The notes: generated from the sequence alone by a model not told the origin. DNA of 34,315 nt from Burkholderiales bacterium (GCA_016791285.1 JAEUMX010000022.1:1-34315), one strand, 5' to 3'; positions 14,418-23,061 are shown, counted from the stretch's first letter. Numbers and translations are program-made.

Positions 14418-15911
14418 TCAGACGCGAACGATGTCCGGCATCGTCCAGCTCTTGTCGTGGAAGGCCTTCTGCGGCCCGTAGAAGCGAAAGATGACGAAGA
14501 AGTCCTGGCCGGCGCTGGGCAGCCAGTTGCTCTCGAAACCCTTGGGGGCGGCGTTGCCCAGAAAGATATCCAGCGAGCCGTCGCTGTTTTGCTTCAGCTC
14601 GTGCTTCTGGTAGGAGTCGAGGCCGACGCGGTCCAGCTTGTTGGGCACGAAGGACTTCGTCAGCTGGCTGTAGACGATGGCCGACCAGAATTTATCCACT
14701 GGCACGTCCTTGGGCACGCGCAGCCGATAGCTGCCCTTGCCGGACAGCAGCCGGCCCGTGCTGTCACGCAGCCCCATCAGGTAGAACTGGTCGCCGCTGA
14801 GCTTCTGCGGCAGATAGTTCGCCCAGAAGAAAGGCAGGATGGCGCGCTCGTAGAACATCAGGGCGTTCTCGGTTTCGAAGGACCAGGCCTCGCCCATGTT
14901 TTTCGCCACCGCGGGGTTCGGCCCCATCCAGTGCTTGCCCGCCCACCACGGCACCAGCGCCTCGCCGGGCGTGACGAAACCGTGCTGCATGACCCGGTAG
15001 GCGTCCTGCGCCGCACGCGCCAGCAGCGCGCGCATCGCGGCGTCCGGGGCGAAGGGCTGGCCCTTGCGGATGCCCAGCGAGGACAGCATGCCGAACATCA
15101 CCTTGTCGCGCTCGCGCACGGGCTCGTCGTTGACGAACTGCGCGAGTTTGTCGAACCAGGTGGCGTCGTAGACCGGCAGCGAGTGGAAAGCCTTGTCCCA
15201 GCCGTCGACGACGCGGGTGCGCGTCGCGGCCGCGGGGTCCGACAGCGGCCAGCTGCGCGTCGAGCGGCCCAGGGCCACGGCGCCGGCCATCGTGCCCTGG
15301 CCGGTGATCACCGGACGGTAGATCATCGTGCCGCGAAAGCCCTGCATGCGCTGGACGAAATGGCCCTCCGGCACGGCCCCGCTGTAGCCCGGCGACAGCA
15401 GCAGGTACTTGCCGCCCCTGCCCGCATCGGGGCCTTCGATGCCGACCATGGTGATCGGCGCCTGCCAGTTGTCGCAGATCTCGCCGAGGATGGCGTAGTC
15501 GCCGCTGCTCGCCGGGATCTCGATCACCAGCGGCCCCGTCGTCAGATCGTAGGCCAGCATGGCGTAGTTGACCTGGTTGTTCGCCGTCAACAACTCGTGG
15601 CGCGCCACCAGCGGCCGGCTCATCACCACGATGTCGCCGGGCTTCACGCCGAAGTCACGAAACATCGCCTCGCGGAAGAACACGTCGCTCAGTGCCGGCA
15701 TGGACCAGACGACGGCTTCGACCGCCCGCGCATGCGTGAAGTCGCGGGTCACACTGCTGGCATCGCGTGGCGCTGCGCTTGAAGCAAGCGATTGGGTCGC
15801 CGCTGCCGGGCGCGCTCGCGCGACCGACGGGAACTGCGCGACGGCGGCTGCTGCGATCGCGCCCAGCGGAAGTTTCAGCATGCCGCGTCGAGTGGTATCG
15901 AACTGATTCAT
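14418..15911 (-). CDS. Exported DUF1254/DUF1214 protein, copy 2 (subtype B)
   Basis: About 497 residues from ATG 15911 (GGAGAG site); a longer version from 15974 (518 residues, GGTGGAG site) is also possible. The N-terminus has a twin-arginine pattern, TTRRGMLKLPLGA, with cleavage after VARA, so it may be exported folded via Tat, unlike its neighbours. DUF1254 shows HARAVEAVVWSMPALSDVFF and HELLTANNQVNYAMLAYDLT. DUF1214 shows VPVDKFWSAIVYSQLTKSFV and FESNWLPSAGQDFFVIFRFY, ending in SWTMPDIVRV. Closest sibling by eye is copy 5 (VVWS-P opening, TMPD ending). Stop is 48 bases from copy 1. Role unknown. Confidence 0.87.
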   Translation of the reverse strand: MNQFDTTRRGMLKLPLGAIAAAAVAQFPSVARARPAAATQSLASSAAPRDASSVTRDFTHARAVEAVVWSMPALSDVFFREAMFRDFGVKPGDIVVMSRPLVARHELLTANNQVNYAMLAYDLTTGPLVIEIPASSGDYAILGEICDNWQAPITMVGIEGPDAGRGGKYLLLSPGYSGAVPEGHFVQRMQGFRGTMIYRPVITGQGTMAGAVALGRSTRSWPLSDPAAATRTRVVDGWDKAFHSLPVYDATWFDKLAQFVNDEPVRERDKVMFGMLSSLGIRKGQPFAPDAAMRALLARAAQDAYRVMQHGFVTPGEALVPWWAGKHWMGPNPAVAKNMGEAWSFETENALMFYERAILPFFWANYLPQKLSGDQFYLMGLRDSTGRLLSGKGSYRLRVPKDVPVDKFWSAIVYSQLTKSFVPNKLDRVGLDSYQKHELKQNSDGSLDIFLGNAAPKGFESNWLPSAGQDFFVIFRFYGPQKAFHDKSWTMPDIVRV

Positions 15912-16004
15912 CTTCAGGCTCTCCGCACCGTCGGCGCGCTGGGCAAGGACGGCAGGTTTCTTGGTTCGTGACATGGCTCCACCTCTGGGTGTTGGTTGGA
16001 TTGT

Positions 16005-17558
16005 CTATTGGATCGCTTCGATATCGCCCGGACGCCAGGTCTTGTCGAACCATGGCTCGAGCGGGCTGTACAGCCGCAGCATCGCGAACCAGCCCTTGCC
16101 CGGTACCGTCTGAATCCAGTTGCTTTCCTTGCCGGCCGGTGGTTTTGGTCCGAAATAAAGATCGACAGAGCCATCCGCGTTGACTGCGACCTTCTGCTGA
16201 CCGCCTTCCATGGCGGGATAACCCGCGCCAGCGCCTATGGCCGGGTAGCGTTGGTCGGTCTGCAACAGGGAACGGGTCTGTGAGTCGTAGACGGTGACCG
16301 ACCAGAAGTTCTTCTGGGGAATGTCCTTCGGCAGCGTGAGTCTGTAGGTCTTGCCACCATCGAGCCACTGCCCGGTCGAATCCTTGGCGGCCACTGCGTA
16401 CTGCGAACCGGCGCCGATCATCTTCGCGGCCATCGCCGGTGTAATGCCCGTCGCCTGATAGAAGAAAAGAACACGGCTGTCGAGTTGGCGCGCCCCCTCC
16501 ACGAGGAAGTCGTAGCCGCCCAGGAAACCGGTGTGCCACCCCGAGCCTCCCTTGCCGTAGTAGTAGATGCCCTCCTCGCGCGGCGAAAAGGCAATCGCAC
16601 GGGCCGTGGCATTGCCGACGGCCACCGCCTCGGTGAGGATCGCCTTCATGCGCGCATCGGGCTGGAAGGGCTTGCCCTTGACGATGCCTATCGAAGCCAT
16701 CTGACCGGTGATCTCCGGTCCGATCACACCGGCAGGCTCCGCCTGAACGAGATCGTTCAGGAACTCCCAGTACTGATAGGTGTTCGGCGCGATGGTGTTG
16801 ATCTGCACCATCGAGCCGTTCTTGTTCGGGACCGGGCCATGCGCCTTGCCGGCTTCGCTCAAGGGGTAGATGCGCGCATGCTCGCGCAGGCTCTCGAGCG
16901 CGGGCTTCACATCGCCGTCGACCGCGAAGTTGCGCATCGGCGCCCACAGCTTGTAGGTCGGCGAACGCACGACGAAATAGCCGTCGGGAACCTCGCCCTT
17001 GTAGCCAGGAGGCAGGAACAGGTATTTGCCGCCCTTGCCCTTGTCAGGGCCGACAAATCCGAGGTCGGTGACATAACGGAACCAGGCGTCATCCACCAGG
17101 CCGAGAACGCGCGGCGGCACCTCGAACACCAACGGGCCGCCGCTCAGGTCAAGGTTCAGCCAAGTCGTCGCCGTGACCGTGTTCGGGGTCAGGTACATGC
17201 CGGTGGAGTCCATCATCTGCTCCATCGTCAGCAGCGTGTTGTCCGGCACGCCGATGTCCCGCGGCCCTTTCATGGCGGCCCACATGCTGACGCCGCGCAG
17301 CGTGTTCAGATAGGTGGACACCGCGCGGGCGAAATCGATGTTGTCGTAGACCTTGTCGATCGTCGCCGCGTCGGGCATGCCGTTCGAGAAGCGAAGCGTG
17401 CCCAACCGCGTCTCGACCACGTCCGGCGTGGTGATCTGCGGCGGAATCGGCGTGGTCATCTTCATCTTCGGCGACTGCGCCCAGGCAGCGGGCGACAGGC
17501 AGACCAGCACTCCGCACAGCAAACCCGACACGCGTGCGTGCTTGTGCTTGTCCATCAT
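16005..17558 (-). CDS. Exported DUF1254/DUF1214 protein, copy 3 (subtype C)
   Basis: About 517 residues. Two adjacent ATGs (17558 and 17555) follow AAGGAGACC; the second has better spacing. Signal peptide: MDKHKHARVSGLLCGVLVCL with cleavage after AAWAQ. DUF1254: VYDNIDFARAVSTYLNTLRG, MYLTPNTVTATTWLNLDLSG and GKYLFLPPGYKGEVPDGYFV. DUF1214: ATGITPAMAAKMIGAGSQYA, KNFWSVTVYDSQTRSLLQTD and SNWIQTVPGKGWFAMLRLYS, ending TWRPGDIEAIQ. The body matches copy 1, while the first 15 residues match copy 4 (MDKHK-A-VSG-LCG), indicating that the leader has been copied between genes. It starts within about 10 bases of the end of copy 4, so the two are probably translationally coupled. Confidence 0.88.
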   Translation of the reverse strand: MMDKHKHARVSGLLCGVLVCLSPAAWAQSPKMKMTTPIPPQITTPDVVETRLGTLRFSNGMPDAATIDKVYDNIDFARAVSTYLNTLRGVSMWAAMKGPRDIGVPDNTLLTMEQMMDSTGMYLTPNTVTATTWLNLDLSGGPLVFEVPPRVLGLVDDAWFRYVTDLGFVGPDKGKGGKYLFLPPGYKGEVPDGYFVVRSPTYKLWAPMRNFAVDGDVKPALESLREHARIYPLSEAGKAHGPVPNKNGSMVQINTIAPNTYQYWEFLNDLVQAEPAGVIGPEITGQMASIGIVKGKPFQPDARMKAILTEAVAVGNATARAIAFSPREEGIYYYGKGGSGWHTGFLGGYDFLVEGARQLDSRVLFFYQATGITPAMAAKMIGAGSQYAVAAKDSTGQWLDGGKTYRLTLPKDIPQKNFWSVTVYDSQTRSLLQTDQRYPAIGAGAGYPAMEGGQQKVAVNADGSVDLYFGPKPPAGKESNWIQTVPGKGWFAMLRLYSPLEPWFDKTWRPGDIEAIQ

Positions 17559-17566
17559 GGTCTCCT

Positions 17567-19048
17567 TCATTGCACTTGCGTCAGTGCGGGCGGGCTCCAG
17601 GTCCCTTCGCCAGGGGGCAGGATCGAGGGCGCCTCGGTCTTCGGCCAGTACAGGCGCATCACCAGATAGATGGGCGCGTCGGGTGCCGGCAGCCAGTTCG
17701 ACTCCTTGTCCTTGCCGGGCGAATCCTTCTGGATATACAGCGTGAGCGAGCCGTCCGCGTTCTTCTTCATCGTCGGCAGCATCGGCGAGTTGATCAGGTA
17801 GCGGTTGATCGGGTTCTCGATCAGCAGTTGGGTCTTGCCGTCGTACATCGTGATCGACCAGAAGGCGTTGACCGGCGGCAACTGGCCCTTGGCGAAGGTC
17901 AGCGTGTACTTGTGCTGGCTGCCGTCGAGCACCTCGCCGTTGGCGAGATTCCGGGTGAACGGATACATGGCTTCGACGCCGTCGTTGCCAAGGATGCCGG
18001 CGGCGCCAGCGGCCGCGCGCTTCAGCCAGTCACCGTTGTAGAAGGCGCGGTCCCCGAACGGCGAGAACACGCCCCAGCCGTTGACACGCTTCACCCCGGA
18101 CTCGAGGTACTGCTTGATCTTCGCGTCGCCTGCCTTCATCGCGGCGACGACCGCGGCTTGTTGCGCGGCGGGGAGGGACTCGAGGTCGAACTTCTTGCCG
18201 GGCCCGATGCCGACGCCGGCGAGCCTGGCGCGGATCGCTTCCTCTTCGGGACCGGGCGGCGCGAACTGCAGCGCAAAGCCCAGGTAATCGAAGAAGTCTG
18301 ACTGCATCGACGCCTTGTCGATCTTCGGGAAGTCGATCGCCAGGGCCGCCGGCGGAGTTGGCTGCCCGAGGTACGCCGACAGCGGCTGGACCTTGTAGCC
18401 CGCCTGCACCTTCTCGACGTTGGGCATGTCGTCCGGGTTGAAGAGCTGGGTGCGATAGACCCCGAGCGCGAACTGGCTGCTGGACCGGAAGACCTGCTTG
18501 ATGCCGGCCGGCTTTTCGCCCTTCCAGTCCGGACCGACGACCATGTAGTCGCCGGCATCGCTGCCGGTGGCGCGGCTGCCGATGTAGCCGAAGTTGAACG
18601 AGTTGAGGTCGGTAAGTTGCACCGCGTAGTAGCGCTCCCTCGGCACCGCCGGCACCGAAAGCACCATCGGCTCGGTGCGCAGGTCCATCCACAGCCACGA
18701 GTACGGCGTGTCGCTGTTGGGCGTGACGATCGCGGTGTCCTTGTAGGTGTACACCTGCGTCTCGTTCTTGATCTGGTTGAACGGCGCCTTGAACTGGCCG
18801 GAGTTCCGGTCCACGGCATAGGCGTACATGATCTGGTAGATCATCACGACGGGCAGGCCGTAGAGGTAGCCGTCCTTTGCGATGGCCTCGAGCTTCGCGG
18901 CATCGGGCGCCGACGTGCCGGCGGACGCGCCCGCCTTCGCCGCTTGCGTGGCGGGGCCGGCGGGCGTGCTGCAGCCGGCAAGCGCCAGCATCGCGATCGT
19001 CCCGCACAGAAACCCCGACACGATTGCGCGTTTGTGCTTGTCCATCAT
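17567..19048 (-). CDS. DUF1254/DUF1214 lipoprotein, copy 4 (subtype A)
   Basis: About 493 residues with a lipoprotein signal: MMDKHKRAIVSGFLCGTIAM, then LALAGC with Cys as the lipidation site, so it is probably membrane-anchored rather than soluble. DUF1254: AKDGYLYGLPVVMIYQIMYA, DTAIVTPNSDTPYSWLWMDL and RERYYAVQLTDLNSFNFGYI. DUF1214: PPVNAFWSITMYDGKTQLLI, KNADGSLTLYIQKDSPGKDK and SNWLPAPDAPIYLVMRLYWP, ending GTWSPPALTQVQ. This is the most canonical version of the two-domain family. Closest sibling is copy 6. Stop is 8 bases before the copy 3 start. Start chosen at 19048, preceded by GAGGAGAAA. Confidence 0.9.
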   Translation of the reverse strand: MMDKHKRAIVSGFLCGTIAMLALAGCSTPAGPATQAAKAGASAGTSAPDAAKLEAIAKDGYLYGLPVVMIYQIMYAYAVDRNSGQFKAPFNQIKNETQVYTYKDTAIVTPNSDTPYSWLWMDLRTEPMVLSVPAVPRERYYAVQLTDLNSFNFGYIGSRATGSDAGDYMVVGPDWKGEKPAGIKQVFRSSSQFALGVYRTQLFNPDDMPNVEKVQAGYKVQPLSAYLGQPTPPAALAIDFPKIDKASMQSDFFDYLGFALQFAPPGPEEEAIRARLAGVGIGPGKKFDLESLPAAQQAAVVAAMKAGDAKIKQYLESGVKRVNGWGVFSPFGDRAFYNGDWLKRAAAGAAGILGNDGVEAMYPFTRNLANGEVLDGSQHKYTLTFAKGQLPPVNAFWSITMYDGKTQLLIENPINRYLINSPMLPTMKKNADGSLTLYIQKDSPGKDKESNWLPAPDAPIYLVMRLYWPKTEAPSILPPGEGTWSPPALTQVQ

Positions 19049-19106
19049 TTTCTCCTCGAGGTCACTACTGTCCGGTTAAAGGGGCGCCGGATGGCACCCC
19101 GCCGTG

Positions 19107-20612
19107 CTACTGCACGCGCTCGACGTCGGGCATCGTGAAGCTGCGGGACCAGAAGCGTTCGTCGCCGCCGTAGATGCGCAGGAACGGCGCCGGCTTCTTG
19201 CCTTGCGTCGGAATCCAGTTGGCTTCCAGACCGGCCGGCGCCTTGGGGCCAAAGTAGATGTCCACGCTGCCGTCGGCGTTCTTCTTCATCTTTGCCACGT
19301 CGTAGGACGACAAGCCGACCCTCTGCTGCGGGCTGTAGATGAAGGCCCAGGTCGCGTAGTCGTAGACGATCAGCGACCAGAACTGCTTCACCGGCATATC
19401 GGCCGGCACGCGCAGCTTGTAGGACCCGCCGGCTTCCAGAGGCTTGCCATCCTTGTCGGCCACCGCGAACAGGTAGACCGTGGCCGGCATGGGACGGCCT
19501 TCCTTGAACGCCGCGGCGATGTCCGCCAGGCCGGGAATCTTCGGCGCGTAGTAGATGCCCACGTGGTACATGTCCGAGCGTTCGGTAAACCACAGCGCAT
19601 TCGGCAGGTCGAAGTTCAGGCTGCCCTGGGCGTCCGGCAGGAAGAAGTAGGACCAGTGGCGGTCGGGGTAGAAGAGGTTCCTGGACTGCTTCTCGAACAC
19701 CCGGCCCTGCATGTAGAAGTAGGCGTCGACCACACCGCGCTCCATCGCCGCCTTGTACTTCAGCGGCGGATCGAAGGGCTTGCCCGGCTCGATGCCCAGG
19801 CTGTGCAGTACGCCCATCATTGCCTTGTCGCGCGGCCGCACCGGCTCGTCCACCAACGCGGCATGCAGATCCTGAAAGTAGCGGAAGTCGTAGTACGGCA
19901 GCGTATGGAAGGGCTTGTCCCAGGAGTCGGCGAACTGCGCGGACTTCGGCGGCGGCGGTTCGGACAGCGGGTGCATCTTCAAGGTCTGCGCATAGGCGTG
20001 CGCATCGGCGTCGCTCATGCCCGCCAGCCTGACCGAACGGAAGGCCAAATAGATGCGGTAGCTGGGCGAGCGCACGGCGATGTAGCCGGCGGGCACTTCG
20101 CCCGCGTAACCCGGCGGCAGCAGCAGGTAGCTGCCACCCTTGCCCTTGTCGGCGCCCGAGGGGCCGACGCCGGCAATGGTTTCCTGCCAGGCATCGACGA
20201 TCTGGCCGTAGAGCACGCCCTTGTCCGAGGCCGGCGGCACGATCAGCACCACCGGCCCCTTGCGCAGATCCGTGGTCGCCGTGATGTAGGGCGTGTTGTT
20301 GTTCGCCGTCAGGAACTCATGCCGGGGCAACAGCGGCTTGGACATGGCATCGATGACGTTGTCGCCGATGCCGAGTTCGTCAAGCCCGCGCTTCGATCCG
20401 TAGATGCTGACCGCCGGCTGCGACCAGACCACCGTCTCGAAGGCGCGCTGGTAGATGCGCTGTTCCTCCAGATCGGCCACCGAGGCCTTGGCGCCGGGCG
20501 CCGGCTGGCCGCCGGCGGGCTCGGTCTGCGCCCAGACGGCAGGAGCGAACGCGGCCGCGGTCACCAGCGCGAGCGCCGCGGCAGCACGCTGGGCAAAGTC
20601 AGGGGATTTCAC
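19107..20612 (-). CDS. Exported DUF1254/DUF1214 protein, copy 5 (subtype B)
   Basis: About 501 residues from GTG 20612, where a good Sec signal begins (KSPDFAQRAAAALALVTAAA, cleavage after AVWA). The frame is open to a GTG at 20678, and no start has a strong ribosome site, so the exact start is uncertain. DUF1254: YQRAFETVVWSQPAVSIYGS, HEFLTANNNTPYITATTDLR and GSYLLLPPGYAGEVPAGYIA. DUF1214: ADMPVKQFWSLIVYDYATWA, KKNADGSVDIYFGPKAPAGL and ANWIPTQGKKPAPFLRIYGG, ending SFTMPDVERVQ. Sibling of copy 2. It lies 58 bases ahead of copy 4 and just after the stop of copy 6. Function unknown. Confidence 0.87.
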   Translation of the reverse strand: MKSPDFAQRAAAALALVTAAAFAPAVWAQTEPAGGQPAPGAKASVADLEEQRIYQRAFETVVWSQPAVSIYGSKRGLDELGIGDNVIDAMSKPLLPRHEFLTANNNTPYITATTDLRKGPVVLIVPPASDKGVLYGQIVDAWQETIAGVGPSGADKGKGGSYLLLPPGYAGEVPAGYIAVRSPSYRIYLAFRSVRLAGMSDADAHAYAQTLKMHPLSEPPPPKSAQFADSWDKPFHTLPYYDFRYFQDLHAALVDEPVRPRDKAMMGVLHSLGIEPGKPFDPPLKYKAAMERGVVDAYFYMQGRVFEKQSRNLFYPDRHWSYFFLPDAQGSLNFDLPNALWFTERSDMYHVGIYYAPKIPGLADIAAAFKEGRPMPATVYLFAVADKDGKPLEAGGSYKLRVPADMPVKQFWSLIVYDYATWAFIYSPQQRVGLSSYDVAKMKKNADGSVDIYFGPKAPAGLEANWIPTQGKKPAPFLRIYGGDERFWSRSFTMPDVERVQ

Positions 20613-20684
20613 GTTCTTCAGCAAGAGTGGTTCCGTGATGAGCGGTTTCCTGGGCCGGCTATTTGGGGTACTCGCCACGGCCAG

Positions 20685-22103
20685 TTAGTTGACCTTTACG
20701 ACTGCCGGCGGCTGCCAGCTTCCGTTCAGGATCGAGGGATTCTTCTCGTTCGGCCCGTATAGGCGCATCATCAGCAAGAAGGGGCCGTCCGGCGCCGGAA
20801 GCCAATTGGCCTGCTTCTCGGCACCGGGGGACTCGTGCTGGAAATAGAGCGTCACCGAGCCGTCGGCGTTCTTCTTGAATGCGTTGCGCTGGCTCACCGT
20901 GAGCTTGTTGAGCGCGTTGGGATAGAACCACCACCCATTTTCGATCTCGTACATGGTGATCGACCAGAAGCCGTTCACAGGCGGCTCTTTCCCGGCCGGA
21001 AAGGTCAGGGTGTATTTGTTCGTACCGTTGAGCCGCTGACCGGCGCTGTCCACGTCGGTATAGGGATAGACGCCGTCGATGTCATGCTGGGCGGGCCAGC
21101 CGAAAGCCGCGACGACCGCGCGCTTCAGGTAATCGGTCCCGTAGGAGCCGAGGCCGAGGACCACGTTCCAGCCATTGACCTTTTCGCCGAGGGTCTTGTG
21201 GCTGGCCTCGATCTTGGCCAGGGCCTGCTCGGGAAGATCCTTGAGCGCTGCCTGCGTCGCCGCATCAAGCTTGCTCAGGTCGAATTTTTCGCAGGGCTTC
21301 ACGCCGATCTGCGCCATCTTCGCGACCATCGGCGCATCGACCGCCGCCGCCGGCGCATCCTTGCACATCAGCCGGGCCATCGTGTCGAAATAGCCTGCCG
21401 TCCCCATGTCGAGGATGACCTTCTGCGGCGCGTCGGTCAGGGAGTAGGGCGGCGCGCCGAGCGCGGGCGCCTTGGGCGAATAGTCCTTGCCCCAGGCCGA
21501 GAGCGGAGTGACCTTCAACTTGGCCTGTAGGCCGTTGACGATCTTGAAGTCCTCCTCGGTTCCGTCCGCATAGATGCGGCCCAGGATCACCATATACCGG
21601 GTGGCCATCGGGATATGGGTCATGCCCGCGGGTACGGTGCCGTTCCAGCCGGGTCCGGTAAAGAGATAGTTTCCGGCCTTGCCGCCATTGGTGCGGCGGC
21701 TCGGCGAGTCGGACAGGTCGGTCATCCACAGATCCACGCCCTCGAAGGTGAACCAGCGCGATCCCATGTCGGGCTGGCTGAACACCTGCGGCTCGGAAAG
21801 GTCCAGCCATGTGATCGAATAGAGCGTGTCGGCATTCGGGGCGGAGATGCGACGCTCGCCGGCGGGCGGATAGCGCGGCACGTTGATGAACTGGCCCATC
21901 GGCATCTTGAGTTTTGCAAGCGAAACTTCCGGCGTATGGGTCATCTGCACCCGCGTGACCTCGGTCGTGACCAGCGAATAGCCGTAGACATAAGCGTCCA
22001 TGGCGATGCTCTTCACCTCGCCCGGGGTCAGCGCGAGCGCTGATCCGGATGCGGATACAAGCCCGGCAGCGAGCAGCACACCCGCCAATTTGGTAGGAAT
22101 CAT
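20685..22103 (-). CDS. Exported DUF1254/DUF1214 protein, copy 6 (subtype A)
   Basis: About 472 residues, first of the six in transcription order. ATG 22103 has AAAGGAGGC and starts a normal signal peptide (IPTKLAGVLLAAGLVSASGS, cleavage near ALA). A second in-frame ATG at 22148 also has a good AAGGAAATC site and would add 15 polar residues; either could be used. DUF1254: AMDAYVYGYSLVTTEVTRVQ, RRISAPNADTLYSITWLDLS and DMGSRWFTFEGVDLWMTDLS. DUF1214: PPVNGFWSITMYEIENGWWF, KKNADGSVTLYFQHESPGAE and ANWLPAPDGPFLLMMRLYGP, ending GSWQPPAVVKVN. Sibling of copy 4, but a plain secreted form rather than a lipoprotein. It follows the gutted SDR gene by about 45-90 bases. Confidence 0.88.
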   Translation of the reverse strand: MIPTKLAGVLLAAGLVSASGSALALTPGEVKSIAMDAYVYGYSLVTTEVTRVQMTHTPEVSLAKLKMPMGQFINVPRYPPAGERRISAPNADTLYSITWLDLSEPQVFSQPDMGSRWFTFEGVDLWMTDLSDSPSRRTNGGKAGNYLFTGPGWNGTVPAGMTHIPMATRYMVILGRIYADGTEEDFKIVNGLQAKLKVTPLSAWGKDYSPKAPALGAPPYSLTDAPQKVILDMGTAGYFDTMARLMCKDAPAAAVDAPMVAKMAQIGVKPCEKFDLSKLDAATQAALKDLPEQALAKIEASHKTLGEKVNGWNVVLGLGSYGTDYLKRAVVAAFGWPAQHDIDGVYPYTDVDSAGQRLNGTNKYTLTFPAGKEPPVNGFWSITMYEIENGWWFYPNALNKLTVSQRNAFKKNADGSVTLYFQHESPGAEKQANWLPAPDGPFLLMMRLYGPNEKNPSILNGSWQPPAVVKVN

Positions 22104-22193
22104 GGAATTGCCTCCTTTGCTGGTGACCGTGTTGACCGATTGATTCATCGTGATTTCCTTTCCGTTGAAAAAAGTACCGTTGACACTTCCCTG

Positions 22194-22836
22194 TCAGGAA
22201 TAGCCGGCCTTGCGCGCGTCATTCAGCATCAGCCGCTGTGCCAGGCCGCGCGACAGCCGGCGCAGGTGGTACATCGGCTTGGCGAACGGGCCCACCAGCA
22301 CCAGGCTGCGGCCGCGCCGCACCGCGTCGACGATGGCCGCGGCCACCACCTCGGGGCCGACGCGCTGCGCCTCGTAGTAGGACTGCAGCTTGCGCTGCTG
22401 CGCCGCGCCGATGCCGGGCGCGGTGACGCGCGCCGCCGGCCTGCTGCATGGGGGGCAGGAAGTGCCTGCAGCCGCGCACCACGCCCATCACGTTGATGTC
22501 GAGCACGCGCCGCCACGCGTCCAGCGGCGTGTCGAGGAAGGGGCCGACGTAGCCGATGCCGGCGTTGTTGACCAGCACGTCCAGCGCCGGCACCTCCGAA
22601 TGCACGCGCTCGGCGAAGGCCTGCATCGCCGAGTCCTGGGACACGTCCACGGTTTCGGCGATGCAGGTCGTGCCGCGCTTGACCAGCGACGCGCGCAGCA
22701 CCGCGAGCCGCTCGGTCTGCAGGTCCGACAGCACGAGGTGCGCGCCGGCCTCGGCGAAGGCCAGCGCGGTGGCGTGCCCGATGCCCGAAGCGGCGCCGGT
22801 GACCAGCACCCATTTCCCATCGAGTTTGTCGAGCAT
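22194..22836 (-). pseudogene. Short-chain dehydrogenase with internal deletion
   Basis: The N-terminal half is a good SDR: KWVLVTGAASGIGHATALAF carries the cofactor motif, then TVDVSQDSAMQAFAERVHSE, DVLVNNAGIGYVGPFLDTPL and VLDINVMGVVRGCRHFLPPM. Right after MQQAGG the protein jumps to the C-terminal part in another frame (RVTAPGIGAAQQRKL, then GPEVVAAAIVDAVRRGRSLV, ending NDARKAGYS and a stop at 22194). The stretch that should hold the catalytic Ser and YxxxK is missing, roughly 60-70 residues, and the frame is broken. As read from ATG 22836 the frame runs 205 residues with a nonsense tail. The product cannot be an active SDR. Homologues act on lipids or sterols, but the substrate here is unknown. 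Confidence 0.78.
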
Positions 22837-22851
22837 GTCGCTGCCCCGCCA

Positions 22852-23061
22852 CTACTTCGGGAACAGGAACTGCACCTGCAGCCGCAACTGCCAGTTGGCG
22901 CCATCGTCCGGATGCACGACGTTGTAATACGCACTCAGTTGCGTGTTCACCGGAAGCTTGCCGATGTGGAAGATCTTGCCGACGCCACCGCCCAGTGGCA
23001 CGATCAGCAGCGACAGCACTCCGCTGGCGGCCAGTGCACGAACCCGGGTGAAGGCGCGCAT
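22852..23061 (-). pseudogene. Outer membrane transporter-like protein reduced to signal and C-terminus
   Basis: From ATG 23061 (GGGAGA site) the frame encodes only 69 residues. A signal-peptide-like start ([19 protein letters not shown]) runs straight into IVPLGGGVGKIFHIGKLPVN and QLSAYYNVVHPDDGANWQLR, ending LQVQFLFPK. The second part is the conserved C-terminal end of outer membrane beta-barrel transporter-like proteins, with the terminal aromatic strand. About 200 or more residues of barrel expected between them are missing. The deletion is in frame, so a short protein may still be made, but it is unlikely to form a barrel. It is the first gene of the minus-strand run, divergent from the AraC-type regulator by 41 bases. 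Confidence 0.65.
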
